Source: Cryptomeria japonica (taxonomy: Eukaryota; Streptophyta; Pinopsida; Cupressales; Cupressaceae). Taken from it: a DNA stretch of 64,000 nucleotides. Location of the stretch: assembly GCF_030272615.1 (NCBI RefSeq), contig NC_081408.1:407695889-407759888 (forward strand), written 5' to 3'. Within the stretch, counting starts at the first letter, position 1, and every line of letters begins with the position of its first letter. Both the position numbers and the translations under genes were made by a program. This document shows positions 43,735 through 56,064 of this stretch, piece by piece. A model generated the notes under the pieces. It saw nothing but the letters and a program-made list of their open reading frames with translations, was not told the DNA's origin and ran no database searches.

Positions 43735-44863
43735 TTTTAGATTAGATATCATAGAACACCAATACAGAGTATCATATCAGACTGTGCCTAGCAATAGAAG
43801 AGGCACCAAAAGGTGCATATACCAAAAAAATTGCAGTTTAAGGGCACCTCCAAGGTGCAAAGTCATAGCAGAGCCAAACAGTTACATCAAATTTACAAAT
43901 ATATATGCAAAAAAGAGCTACATCTCGGGCTAATAGGCAAAAAACACATGAAACAGAAGCTATAGGAACATCAAGTCGGTATCTGGTGAGGTGTTGTCTC
44001 CAAGTGGGGGGATCCATGCAACCCAAACCAACTCCCCTTCCATCCACACCTCCACTCGTCCATCTAAATGTGTAGTGTGGTCTCAGATCAGCTCATCTTC
44101 CTCCTAAATAGAATCTAGTCGAATTTGCCTGTGCTCTAGATATCGCATAAAGGACATCAAAGCTTTCTCAAAGGTAGCCTTGCCAGGGTCATCTCTCTCC
44201 CAGCTAAATCCGTGTGAGAGCTCACAGATAAAGACAGTAGTAGATCCATTCTCAATCCATTTGTCAAATTTTCCCACATCAAGCTTTAGAACAATTGTAA
44301 CCTGCACAGATACAGAGTGAAAAATGAGTCTCCTAAGAGACTCAGTGAGGTCCCTGGAATTGCCCTTAAAAATGTCATCATTACGAAACTTCCATATAAG
44401 CCAAAGAATTTCCAAGGAAAAACAAGACCAAAAGATGTTTGCTAATTTCCTACAGCCCTTGATATAGCCTAGAACAACATCAATGAAAGCAAAAGAAGCA
44501 GCTTCCAAATTGAAACCAAATAATCTCCATATCCCTTTCGCAAAATGGCATTAAAAAAAAACATGCTTCACAGTTTCAGGAACTCTACAGATGTTACATC
44601 AAAAAAAAAGACCATCATTATCCTTTAGAGGAATCTTATTCAGTAACATACGCCAACCAAAGAACTTCTTTTTAGGTTCATTAGGTCCCATCCAGAATCT
44701 ATTGAAGATGTCCTTCCAAGCCTTAGGTTCCCAGTTTAGGACCCAACATTTGTTTAAGTGCAAGAATATAGAGTCAGACTCGGTGAGGGAGGAGTAAATG
44801 CTTTTAGCTTTAAGGGAAGGAAGAGGGGTATCATCAATCCAACATAAGGCAGAGGTGGGGGAG
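43735..44863 (-). mobile_element. LINE-2, 5'-truncated LINE nested in LINE-1
   Basis: A 15 bp target duplication and a short A-tail bound 1.13 kb of LINE 3' sequence. The coding part reads KDIFNRFWMGPNEPKKKFFG, then WRMLLNKIPLKDNDG, CNICRVPETVKHVFF and, after a frameshift, ILWLIWKFRNDDIFKG. These are zf-RVT and the following helix. No RNase H follows. The 5' truncation is typical of aborted target-primed reverse transcription. ORFs 44916-44599 and 44508-44104 are its largest open parts, and both are non-functional. Confidence 0.85.
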
Positions 44864-45497
44864 TGGAACCCTAGTTTTGAAAATTCCAACCCAAATATAC
44901 ATGATGAAATAATCAATAAGTTGATACTTTTTGTGAGATATATCTAAATATTTTAAACTAAAATCCTCACAATTTCCCTTGTATTCTTCAACAAATCAAT
45001 AGTATTCTTAGAATCACTTTCAATCACCCAATTATGAATGTTAATCTTATTTTCTATATCAATTCTAAGAAGAGCAATAGAGGCTTCAATATTTTTGTTA
45101 GTTTTCACTCCCAATTTTTAGCATAAGCAACAATAGGTCCCCCTTGCTATTCATAAAAAACCACTTTATCCTACCTATCTCACCCATCAAAGTCAATTTT
45201 TATATCACCTATATCCAAGGGCAGCCAAAGTGTGAGGTCACATTCTTTTATACAATCTAACAATATCAGTATTATCCAAAATGAATTTGATATTCTCAAA
45301 GAAAATTTTGTTCAATATTTGTAGGGATCGTTTTCAACCTTTTGATTTGGAAAGCATCAACATTTTCTTGAAAGGCTTAATATATTTTCATCATGATCAC
45401 ATTCAAAGGCCTATATTTATTTGTAATATCCTACTAATTCTTTCCTTCCAAATTCCCCAACAAATATTACAAAAATTTTGAGACTACATTTCTCTTA

Positions 45498-46962
45498 TGT
45501 TAGGATGAGAAAAGGGATAAAATCAACTAGTAGCCAATTAAACATCTCGGAGTTGGACCCATAGTCACATAAATCTGTCCACTTAATTAAATGAATATTT
45601 ACTATTTATTTGATTATTTAACCATCAATAATCAGTTGATTAAATTAATATTTAATTAATTGCATCCTCAACCTCTTCTTCTATTAACTAAATAAATTAT
45701 TCAATTTATTTAAATTAATTCATTAAGCCACACTCAAAAATCAATTAAATGAATAAAACACATTTAGTTAATTTAACCCCCCTTTCATCTTTTAAATAAA
45801 TAATAAAACATTTATTTAAATCCCTAAACTACCCTGCCTCACTTGCATTCTCCTACAAATGGAAGTTGCACATATTTTGTTGAAATAATGAATTTTATTT
45901 TAATTAAAATATTATTTTCTCTCACCCACCAGACCCACTTGCATCCTAAACCCATTCTAGATTCTTCTAAGCCACTCCTAATTAGCCTAAACCCATCTCC
46001 TAATTAGCCTCCAAAGTCTTTGAAAAGCATTAAATGCTTTATGTCTCCAACAAGTTAACCCCTAAAGTCTTCCAAACCATTAATGGTTCTTACATGACCA
46101 TTTATGGCTCTTACATAACCATTAATGATTAACTCAACTCACCCACATGGTCAAAGACTTTCCCTCTAACTCAACCTCCATTTAACTCATGGGTCTCTTC
46201 AAGCATTCATTGATTTGACCATGGTTATCCCCACTAACTCTTGCACAAGAGTTTGCCCATTGGATAAAGGCATTATTCATTGGATGATTTATTCATTCAA
46301 CTCAAGCTTAACCTTACCTCCTAAGGTAACCTTCATGTCATCTCAAGAATTTAATGCTTCTTCCCTCTCCTCTCAAGCCATCTCATGAGGACATTTGTCA
46401 TCTTGGGATTGGGTTGAAAACCCTCACATGAATCATAAACCCATCAATCCTGACCCTTGTTGAGATTACTCAATCTCAACCCTCCATTTCTCTATTTTTC
46501 CTATAAATAGAGCCCATTTCCTTCATATCCAGAACTAGAAATCTTGTATGCATCTAATCTATACTAAAATTGAGAGAGCATTTTAGGAGCAAATCATATC
46601 TAAATTGTTATTTTGGTTAAAATCAATATAGCTTAATTAATCTTTCTCATTTTAGCTTGTATTTGCATATTTTAATCATTTTTCATAAATCTTTAATATT
46701 CATAAGACTTCCATACTAGTGCAAAAAGATGAGGGCTACACTCATGTGGAACTTGGAGAGGAGAGGAACAAGGGAGGAGCAACTATGAGCATGTTGTCAA
46801 GCATTTGGGAGTGTTTTGTGTCTTTTCTCCATTTTTGTATGCTTTCCATAATATGTTTGATATCTCTCTAGATATGCATGCTTAGGATTGTAGTTTCCTT
46901 TGCATTTCATTTATGATTGATACTACTAACACTATTGAATGATTTTCCTTGTGTTCCTAACA
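45498..46962. repeat. Probable solo LTR (1.47 kb) inside LINE-1
   Basis: It begins tgttaggatg and ends ttcctaaca, inverted terminal matches of the tg...ca type. It divides LINE-1 between its zf-RVT and RNase H parts. A strong TATA box (ctataaatagag) lies about 1 kb in. Flanks tctta and tcctt are only a weak target duplication. The AT-rich first third (aatta runs) holds no ORF. The sequence after it returns to LINE coding, so no interior is present. Orientation follows the TATA box, probably plus. Confidence 0.6.
46502..46510 (+). promoter_or_regulatory. TATA box in the solo LTR
   Basis: tataaatag in a C-rich context (ttcctataaatagagccc). It is the best TATA match in the window and is placed as in an LTR promoter. 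Confidence 0.55.
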
Positions 46963-47830
46963 TCCTTTTTGCAGTGCATCAGGACCCATTATGTTTTGAA
47001 TCTATCTAAGATAGTTTACTTGATATTTTATGTAAATTGAACTCAATTAGTAATTGATGGGTTAAGTTTTTTTTCTTGTTTACATAAAATGCACCTATTA
47101 GAAAGAAAGAAGCCCATATTCTTGATATTTTCAATAAAGAGGATCTTACCATGGTAGAAGTACCATCAAAAAATAAATTTTAGGCATGAGATGATGATCC
47201 TATAGATATCTCCAATTGAAATATAATGCAAGGAAGTCCAACAAATTCAAGCCAATTTTAATTGAATAAGATCTCATTGGAGTAGCCAACCAAACAATCT
47301 AATCTTGTCTATTAAAGAGGTTTAATTTGAAATACTTGATTTTGGTTAATTAGTCATCAAAATTTTCTAAATCATAAATACTCAACAGGTTACTAGAGAT
47401 ATTGTATGAATATCCATCCATGTTTTGAACCTTATAAAATACTATGAAACTTTCAAATATTTCACTAATCACATCTTTAATATGAGAAAAGTGATATGAG
47501 TGTTTAAGAAGCTCTAAAGAGAGCCATGAATCCTCTTAGAAATGGATAATCTCGCCATTTCCCACCTTCCACCTTAAGCCTTTTTCTTACTAGTTGTTTT
47601 GAATTCATTATATTGATCTAGTAGGGAGACCAATTGATGAGAGAAGAGAGCCCATTTTGATTTCTTAAATATTTATCTTTCATTATGTTTCTCCACTGAC
47701 AATTGGATATTAATATTTTGTACCCAATTTCAACTAAAAAGGCCTCATTCATTTCTTTAAAAATTTTGTCAAACCAAATAATTACCTATTGTGTCCTAAT
47801 CACATCTCCTAGACGTACCACAAGTAAATT

Positions 47831-48584
47831 TTTATTTAATTATATTATAATATAATATTTTATACAATGGTTTACAACACCAAATCCTAACATTCTCTCA
47901 CTTGTATACATTTCATAAGGGTCAATCAATGAAAGACATCATCATAGCCATACATGAAACAACATGAATCTCCAACATGTTCTTGTGCTCCATTAAGATA
48001 CTTATAGTAAAACCAAATGGATCACCATCTCAAGCAAGAATTCTTCTCATCCTCCAACATTCTACCTATGGAATAAAAGGAAGAAATCAAGGTGAATATG
48101 CACTAATCCAAGTGATAAAAAAGACTCCAATTTATTTGAATCATAAGGCAAAAACCATTACGGTTTCGGCTTTCTAGAGCAATAAACAATATTGAATATA
48201 ATACAAAATAAAAGGAAAGATTAATAATTCACATTAACATGCAAATTTAACATGGTTACCCCAATGTGGGCTACATCCATAGATAAATAGTCATCAACTT
48301 TCCTTTTACTATCCAACGAAGAGAAAATTGCAATCTCATAACATTTACATTTGATAGCCATTTATTTATCAAGCCTTTTTGTTAGTCTACAAAGGTGGGT
48401 TTACATACCAAAATAACAACCAACTTCTTTATTAAATAATAGGCAATTTTTACTTTGGGGGTGTTTCCCCTAGTAGTGACCGCTAGGGATGTTGCCTTCT
48501 AACCCTTACTATGGGCTCCATGCCCAGGCCCCATCTGAGGATCTCTATCCCCACACTCCTTTGTTAATTAATTTGGGGAGAAAA
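47831..48584. other. Unresolved stretch, possibly an old minus-strand copia 3' end
   Basis: In minus sense, acaagtgagagaa is followed by tgttaggatttgg (47895 downward), a possible polypurine tract and LTR start. The phrase cacattggggtaaccatgtt near 48250-48280 resembles the region before the C-run of copia LTRs. The last 100 bp before 48585 are GC-richer and unplaced. No ORF is supported. Confidence 0.3.
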
Positions 48585-49768
48585 TGTTGGATTGGTTGAA
48601 GGGACTAGAATACGGAGAGGGGGGGAGGAGCGGGGGGTGAATCAACATTCTTGCCAAATAAAACTTTCTCCAAAACTAGACCTCTTACAGATGTATTAAA
48701 CTTCATCAATTAAGCATTTCAAACATGAAATGAAAAATACGGAATAAACATCAAAACATAGCCACAAATGGAACACAAAATTTTATACGTGGAAAACCCA
48801 AATGGAAAAAACCACGAAGAGTATTAACTCTCAAGAGAATATAACTAGTAATATGGTGTTTACATAATGACGACTCACTGCCAGATTACAAAAACAACTC
48901 ACTATCGGAATGCTCACTGCAAAATTACAAAAGCAGCTTTTTGTCGGAATTCTCATTGCAACAAGAATAGTTGAACTGAAGAAAGTTGCATCTCCAAATG
49001 CATGAGATCAGTTCCAAGTTAAGCTCAAATCACAATTCATAATCTACAGCAGATCTGGTGAAAGATCTTTGTATTGTTGTTCACAACACACCAACAATAG
49101 ATCCGATGAAGGATTACTGCAACATTGTCTACACTCTAACTCTGCACCAACTATTTTTTCAAAATTGCATTTCATGCTCTATTATTTTCTTCTATATCAT
49201 GTCATATTCATATGCTACACTTTTATAAATTTATCAAAAATCTCACACATCGGGATAATATGTCTGCCTAGATCAACATGTTATCTAATAAATACTTGAA
49301 TATTAACATGACAACAAAGATGGCCTCCACAAGGTCTCTACACATTTCCCTCTACATAATACATTCACTAATGCATATACCTTAATTACCGAAATGGGAC
49401 AGGGGTCAACCGGACCCATAGATACTAACCCATAAACAAAAAAATCCAAACATAACAACTCCAAATGCCACACATACCGTAGATACCGAACCACGATAAA
49501 TGAAAAGATACATCTATCATAACCAAAATAGATAATACCAAAACACACAAACTGATATCGGGACCAGTGTAAACACAATTCAGAATTTCAAAGATAAGGA
49601 TCTTCCACAATCTTACTACATCACATCCCATAGCAATACCAGAACTTGCTCATAGCAAAAACTACACACACCAACTATATACCAACTGCATATAACTAAA
49701 TATACTATCTGGACCAAACCGGATAACTTGTTTAACATCAATGACAACAATATTCACACATATACCAA
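48585..49768 (-). repeat. 3' LTR of Copia-D (about 1.18 kb)
   Basis: In sense it starts near ttggtatatgtgtg after the polypurine tract and ends accaatccaaca at 48585. It shares the tcattgatgtta motif near the start and the gattcaccccccgctcctcc C-run near the end with the other local copia LTRs. Confidence 0.7.
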
Positions 49769-49789
49769 TCTCCCCCTTTGTCATTGATG
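49769..49789 (-). promoter_or_regulatory. Polypurine tract of Copia-D
   Basis: In sense catcaatgacaaagggggaga, nearly the same as in Copia-C (catcaatgccaaagggggag). Confidence 0.75.
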
Positions 49790-50162
49790 GCAGAACATGT
49801 CTGCACACAACTCCCCCTAATGCATATATCTCCTTTACTCTACCTTACTCCAAAAAAAATTCTCCAAATGCTTTTCTCCCCCTTTGACATCAAGGACAAA
49901 GGGTGCCTTTAATGAAAAAGAAAAGAAAGAAAATAAACAAGATACATACAACTGCAAAAAGAATGTCAAAAACTAAGTATCATCCCAAAAGAACTCTCAA
50001 CTACTTTTCTTTAGAAAGATAAGCTTGCGCTTCTCCTTCAATTGCAAAAGAAGAACCTCCCAAGAATGTATAGGACAATTTAATGCTAACTGAAAGGCTT
50101 CTACACTCTTTTAACAAATCAACAACATGGGGAAATTTTTTTGGAGCAAATGGATTTTGCTC
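49790..50162 (-). other. Copia-D 3' interior, downstream of the accessory ORF
   Basis: It joins to 57462 onward when Copia-C is removed. It holds further purine runs on the minus strand (ctccccctttgacatc at 49876 on the plus strand, a second polypurine-like copy). No clear ORF. Confidence 0.5.
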
Positions 50163-51553
50163 TGTTGGCATTGCATGAAGATTGCATTGGAGAAGTATAG
50201 TATTGTCATTGATGTCAATAGCAACTAGTAATGAAGCAGTATAGCAACCGGTAGTGAAGCAGTAAAGAAACCGGTAATGAAGCAATAAAGCAACCGGTAA
50301 TGATGCAGTGATGATCAACCGATAACCCTAACCAGTTGAGAAGAAGAACCCTAACCGATGAAGCTTGGAGATTGGTTGTGATGATCTATGACTGAATGAT
50401 GATCGGTGATGAAGATTCCATGTAAGCATGTTGCACGTGATGAGTTTTGAAAAGGTTTTGGTGCATAAAGATAACCATTTATCTTGAGAATGATCAAATT
50501 AATAGTATGAAGTGAAAAACAGGTGATGTGTTACAAGACTCAAAGTGCGGTGATCCAAGAGCAGTTACAGATGCCTAGAAGAATGTGAAGTTGATTACAT
50601 CTAATCTAACAGTCAATATTGAACCAATATGTTTGTAATCTCTATGAGATTTGTAGGGTTTGTGTTGTGTTACCAACCTAATATTTTTGCTTATAAGGTT
50701 GATGATTTGATTCAATGAAGTGTTGGCAAATTTGGCTAAGTATGTACGTGATTGTTGCCAAACCAAGAGGTGTATCTACAAAATGATGTGAAGGCAGATA
50801 GGAGCAGTAAAGGATTTGATTCAGCAAGTAACTTTTGTTTCCAGATCAGTCAAGAACCTGTTGTTCTCTAACTATTATAACAGTAAAATCCCTTAACCAG
50901 GTAGGCTCTAACAGGCTTGTTGTTAAAATCTTCTAACCAGGTGATCCATTAGCTTGGATTTGAAATCCTCCATTGAGGTTACCTTTAATAGGATATTTAT
51001 AGTCAATCCCTTAACCGAGTGGTCCTTAACCGAATCTGTTCCTAATAGGACATTATTGTATAAGCTTTTAACAGGGCTTGGCTCCTAACAGGGAAAACTT
51101 CATATGAGTTCAAAATACTTGTGGGTATTCATCCCCACCATGGTTTTTCCCATTTGGATTTCCATGTGAAAAAACATTGTGCCAAGTGGTGACTGATTTT
51201 GTGGATGTGTTTCTCGTATGATTGATATGAATGATTGGTAAATCTGCATAGATATATTTACATGATTGAAAATAATCTGAAGTATGTTATTATTGGTATT
51301 AGTGAAGTATTTTAAGGTTTTGGTCAAAGGATATCTAAGTTTCAGATCTGTTGCATTTTATCACTGAAGTATTTGGTCAACTGGTAAGGTTTAGCAGTGT
51401 TGCTGCAGATTTGTTAAAGTGTCTAAATCGATAAACTTTGAGTTGTTTTTGAGTTGGAAATAAGTTTGGTGAAACCCCAGATAATTTTCTATCTATTGAT
51501 TCACCCCCCCCCTTCGTAGTTGAACGGATCTTTATAGTTTCAGCATATTATCA
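50163..51553 (+). repeat. 5' LTR of Copia-C
   Basis: tgttggcattgc to catattatca. It carries a 23 bp tandem repeat (50220-50308), a series of taaccgg/taacagg phrases (50895-51090), ccaccatggtttttccc, and a 9-base C-run at 51504-51512. Confidence 0.92.
50220..50308 (+). repeat. 23 bp tandem repeat, about 3.7 units, in the Copia-C 5' LTR
   Basis: The unit is close to agcagtaaagcaaccggtaatga. Three full units differ by one to three bases, with partial units on both sides. It lies about 60 bp into the LTR, in U3. The same array is at 56121-56210 in the 3' LTR. Confidence 0.85.
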
Positions 51554-51555
51554 AT

Positions 51556-51567
51556 TGGTATCAAAGC
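51556..51567 (+). promoter_or_regulatory. Primer binding site of Copia-C
   Basis: tggtatcaaagc starts two bases after the LTR and has one change from the iMet primer site. Confidence 0.8.
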
Positions 51568-51626
51568 ATTCCAAGTCCTCTTGAGTATAAGCCTAACAGC
51601 TTGAGGAAAAGATCTAGGAGAAAATT

Positions 51627-52485
51627 ATGAAGAGAGAAGGTTCAAAGTTTAATAGAGATAACTACAAAATCTGGAGTGATAGGATGAAGGCTTACATCAA
51701 GAGATTAGGAAGTCAGTGTTGGGATCAGGTTGTTACTAAGTATAACTTGCCTAGTACAATTCTGACAGATGATCAGAAGAATGAGCAATAGGAGAACAAT
51801 CAAGCATTGGAGACCATCATCAGTACCTTGTCCGATTCAAAATATGTTGATGTTCATGGATTGGACACTGCATATGAAATTTGGAAGAAAGAGGAAGAAA
51901 TCTATGACAGTGATGAGCATGTAAAGATAGACAAGGAAGAGAGCCTCAGAGGAAAATTTGATGACATGAGAATGGCTAATGGAGAAAACATTCAACAGTA
52001 TGGTCAGAGAATCAAGGAGATAGTTGGAGAAATCAAAAGTGTTGGAGGTACAGTGGAGGATATTATTGTGGTTAGCAAGGTATTGAGAAACCTTCTACCG
52101 TCTACGCTATCAGAGTTGCAACCATTCAAGAACTCAAATCTATTGACAAGACAAAGGTAACTCTTTACTCTATAATTAGTAAATAACTGCATTTGAATTA
52201 AATGGTTTTGATGGAAGTGTTCAGAGCTTAGAATCTATATTTAAAGCCTCAGTCTCAACCCCGCCAGTAAGGAAAAGTAGAGAAGTGAGTTACAGTAATG
52301 AATCTAGATCCAGCAGAGAGGTAGATGATGATGATAGCCTGATGGAACTTGAAGTATTGTTGGCCAAGCGGTTACCTAGAAGTACTGGTAAGTATAGAGG
52401 TAAATTGCCACTGAAATGTTTTACTTGTAACCGGATAGGACATATTGTTGCTAACTATCCTAATAGAGATAATGAGGAAAAATGA
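51627..52485 (+). pseudogene. Copia-C gag
   Basis: ATG at 51627 (MKREGSKFNRDNYKIWSDRM). The central helical part (51807-52160) includes YEIWKKEEEIYDSDEHVKID and LRGKFDDMRMANGENIQQYG. The zinc knuckle is CFTCNRIGHIVANY (52419-52460). Its last ligand, normally Cys, is Tyr, which would abolish zinc binding. One TAG at 51789 and a break near 52160-52200 interrupt the frame. Confidence 0.88.
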
Positions 52486-55400
52486 GAGAAATATAGGAAG
52501 TTTAAAGGAAAGGGAAAATGAAATTTTTTCATTGCAATAGATGGAGGTATTACTGATGAAGAATCTAAGGAAGATTCAAATGAGGACATTGTCTTTGTTT
52601 CTATCAAAGAAGACATATCAGATCAGAAGGCATTGATCTCTCACTTGGATAGTTCAGATGACTAGATTATAGATAGTGGTTGTTCACACCGCATGACTGG
52701 TGATCGGAGCAAGTTTCTAACATTGAAATAATTTGATGGAGGTGTTGTCAGATTTGGGAACAACTCTCCCTGCATGGTGAAAGGCAAAGGATCCATTTCC
52801 ATGAATGGTAAGAGTAGTGCAGATGTGTTGAAGGTCTGAAACACAATATTTTGAGTGTTTCTCAACTCAATGAAAAAGGTTACCCGTTAGAATTCAAAAC
52901 TGGAGTTTGCAAGATCTTTGGAAGCAAAGGTGAACTGATTGCAACAGGCAAACAAACCAAAGGTAATATATTTCACTTAAACTCTAAAGTCAATAGTTGT
53001 TTGATTGCAAAAGTAGAAGATAGTTGGCTTTGGCATCGAAGGTTTTTCCATGTGAATTTTGATAACATTGTAAGAGTCAGCAAGACAAAATTAGTAAGTG
53101 GTTTGCCATAGTTGGACAAATCAGTGAATGATTTATTCAAGGAATGTCAGTTAGGGAAAATGCATCCTCAACCTTCAAGAGAAAATGTTTCTCAGCTGAA
53201 CATTTGCTAGATTTGGTTCATGCTGGCCTATGTGGACCAATGAGGAGTAGGATTATTCAAGGACATCGGTACTTCATGATATTTACCGATGACTACTCAA
53301 GGATGATATGGGTCACATTCTTGAAAGACAAGAGAGAAGCATTCAACAAATTCAGAGCCTTGGTTGAAAATGAAAGTGGAAGGAAGCTAAAATGTTTAAG
53401 GACTGATCAAGATGGTGAATTTACTTCAGAGAAATTCACTAGATTCTATGAAGACAATGGGATCAAGAGGTAGCTATCTGCACCAAGGACACCATAGCAA
53501 AATGGTATTACAGAAAGGAACAACCGGTCAGTGATTGAAGCTGCTAGGACTATGTTAATTCAAGGAGGTGTAGCTAAGACATTCTGGAGAGAAGCTGTCA
53601 GCACAACTATTTATACAATGAACCGGATACTGGTCAAAATAGGTAAAGACAAAACGTCCTATGAATACTGATATGGTAGCTCACCGAATGTCTGTTACTT
53701 CAAAAATTTTGGTAGCCAATGCTTTATTAAAAAAAGTGATTAACTTGGAAATTTTGATGCCAAAAGTGATGAAGGGATATTTCTTGGTTACTCAACCAAG
53801 AGAAAAGCGAAGATCATTGAAAGTGTCAATGTCCGAGTAGATGAATTTCCTGAAAAAACTGAAGAAACCAGCAAGAAGGAAGAAGAAGAACCTAACACAC
53901 TATTTTTGGAACCGGAACTAATAAAGCTAGAAGTTAGAGAAATGAACATAGAAGCCCAAATTCAACTGGAACAAGAAGGTCTAGCAGAAGATGAAGAAAG
54001 AGAAGAAGAAGAAGAACCTGAAAATCAAGCTCAAGTTATTCCAAAGTATGTCAGACTCAACCACAACCCTAATCAGATTATTCGAGACAAGGATGCAGGT
54101 GTGTTAACTAGAAGAAGGCTAAGAGAGAACTCTTGTATGATCTCCACCATTGAGCCTAGAACAACAAAAGAAACATTTATAGATGAAGACTGGATCAAGG
54201 AAATGGAAGAAGAACTTGATCAGATAGAGAAGAATAATACATGGTCATTGGTACCCAGACCAGAAAACAAGAATGTCATAGGCACAAAATGGGTATTCAG
54301 AAACAAATTGAATGAAGATGGAGTAGTGGTCAGGAATAAAGTCAGACTAGTATGCAAAGGATATGCACAAGAGGAAGGTGAAGACTATGGTGAGACATTT
54401 GCACCAGTAGTAATATTGGAAGGAGTAAGGACTCTACTTGCATTTGTAGCATGCAGAGGATTTAAAGTATATCGGATTGATGTTAAATCAGCATTCTTAA
54501 ATGGAATATTGGAAGAAGAAGTCTACATAGAACAGCCAGATGCTTATGCATTAACAAAAGAAAATGATATGGTGTGCAAGCTACATAAGGCACTATATGG
54601 TTTGAAACAAGCACCAAGAGCATGGTATGAAATATTGCTCTCTCACTTAGTAAAGATAGGTTTTCAAAGAACCAATGAAGATAGTAACATATATCTCAAG
54701 ACAGAAGGAGATAAAATACTGGTAAGTGAGGTATTTGTTGATGATATCATTTTTGGAGGTAATGATTATATGTTTCATGATTTTGCTAATGAAATGAAGA
54801 GTGAATTTGAGATCTCACTGGTAGGTGAGATAAAAAAGTTCATAGGTTTGCAAATCCAATCGATGAAGGAAGGTATTTTTATCATACAATCCAAGTATGT
54901 GAAATAAGTGTTGAAAACTTTTGGAATGGGAGATTGTAAACCAATTGGAACACCAATGGTTACAGGTTTTAAATTATCAAAGGAAGATGATTATGCACCA
55001 GTTGATGAAAAGGAATATAGATCCATGATAGGTAAGCTACATTATGTTGTCCACAGCAGACCGGACATTGCTCATGCAAAAGGATTGGTTGCTAGATTTT
55101 AGAAAGATCCAAAGAAGTCACACATGACTGCAACCAAGAGAATTTTCAGATACTTGAAAGGCACAATTGATTATGGATTATGGTATCCATATGCAGGAGA
55201 CTTTGACTTAAAAGTCTATACCGATGCAGATTGGGAAGGCAATGTTGATAACAGGAAAAGTACAACCAGAGGAGAATTCTTTCTTGGAGGCAGATTAGTG
55301 TCTTAAAGTAGCAAGGAACATAGCTGTATCTCTCAATCAACAAAAGAAGTTGAGTATGTTGCAGCTTACCCGCATTGTACCCAAGCAATTTGGATGAAAC

Positions 55401-55687
55401 ATATATTGGAGGGTTTCAAGTTGAAGATATCAAAACCGGTAAGAATTTTCTATGATAACATCAGTGCTATAAACATTTCTAAGAACCCGATGTTGCATGC
55501 TAGGACAAAGCATATAGAGATGAAGTATCATTTTTTGAGAGAGAAAGTTAAAAGCAAAGATGTATCACTGGAGCATGTTTCTACTAAAAAATAGCTAGCA
55601 GATATTTTTACTAAACCTCTACCTAAGGCTACATTTGAATATCTTAGAGGTAAATTAGGGGTTGTACCCCTACATGAAGTCAACTAA
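52486..55687 (+). pseudogene. Copia-C pol: protease, integrase, RT, RNase H
   Basis: Protease: IIDSGCSHRMTGDRSKF (52665). GAG_pre-integrase: DSWLWHRRFFHVNFDNI. Integrase: YFMIFTDDYSRMIWVTFLKD, LRTDQDGEFTS and ITERNNRSVIEAARTM, so D, D and E are present. After a Glu-rich linker comes RT (53906-54907, 333 codons open): NVIGTKWVFRNKLNEDGVVV, LKQAPRAWYEILL, FVDDIIFGG with both Asp. RNase H: KSTTRGEFFLGGRLVS, a stop, STKEVEYVAA, FYDNISAINI, RTKHIEMKYHFLREKV, LADIFTKPLPKATFEYLRGK. Stops are mainly TAG. One frameshift lies near 53145. Confidence 0.92.
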
Positions 55688-56064
55688 GAAGATGTGGAAG
55701 ACATCAATCCTAGAACCTATTGAAAATTTTCAAGAAGGATTGATGATGAATGGAGCTACTCCACAGGGGGGGCAGCTAATTAGAGATCGGTGAAGCATGG
55801 ATGAGAAACATAATGGTTTACCTTCACTTTGGAATTGTTGTCAAAGGTGAGAACAAATGTATATGATACATAGCCTTTAATGTTAAGGAGAGAAGATGGA
55901 TTGAAGACATGTCACCAGTTGAAGATATGAATATACAGTTGAAAGATAGTTTATGTTGTAAAATGTAAACCAAGATTCCTATACCTATGTGTATGCTTTA
56001 CTCTCAATAATGACAATCAAATGGTATTGATATTTGTATTGCCATCAATGCCAAAGGGGGAGAA
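55688..56064 (+). other. Copia-C 3' untranslated interior and polypurine tract
   Basis: Non-coding; it ends catcaatgccaaagggggag then aa at 56064 (polypurine tract 56051-56064). Confidence 0.8.

Larger units (their letters stand above)
43618..47830 (-). mobile_element. LINE-1 fragment: 3' part of an L1-type LINE, twice interrupted
   Basis: Pieces at 47830-46963, 45497-44879 and 43719-43618 join when the two inserts are removed. The first has KYLRNQNGLSSLINWS, then GNGEIIHF and EDSWLSLELLKH, then CILCKQEK, the RT C-terminus and zf-RVT of plant LINEs. The second has ICWGIWKERISRI, WLPLDIGDIKIDFDG and VIESDSKNTIDLLKNTREIV, that is, the RNase H. The last is 3' sequence. Endonuclease and the RT core are missing. 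Stops and frameshifts are frequent, so it is an old relic. Confidence 0.7.

Noticed and set aside
43838-44508. Possible host gene on the minus strand
   Set aside because: Domains match LINE zf-RVT and the segment has an A-tail and 15 bp target duplication.
50220-50308. CRISPR-like array
   Set aside because: The repeats are head-to-tail without unique spacers and lie in a plant LTR.
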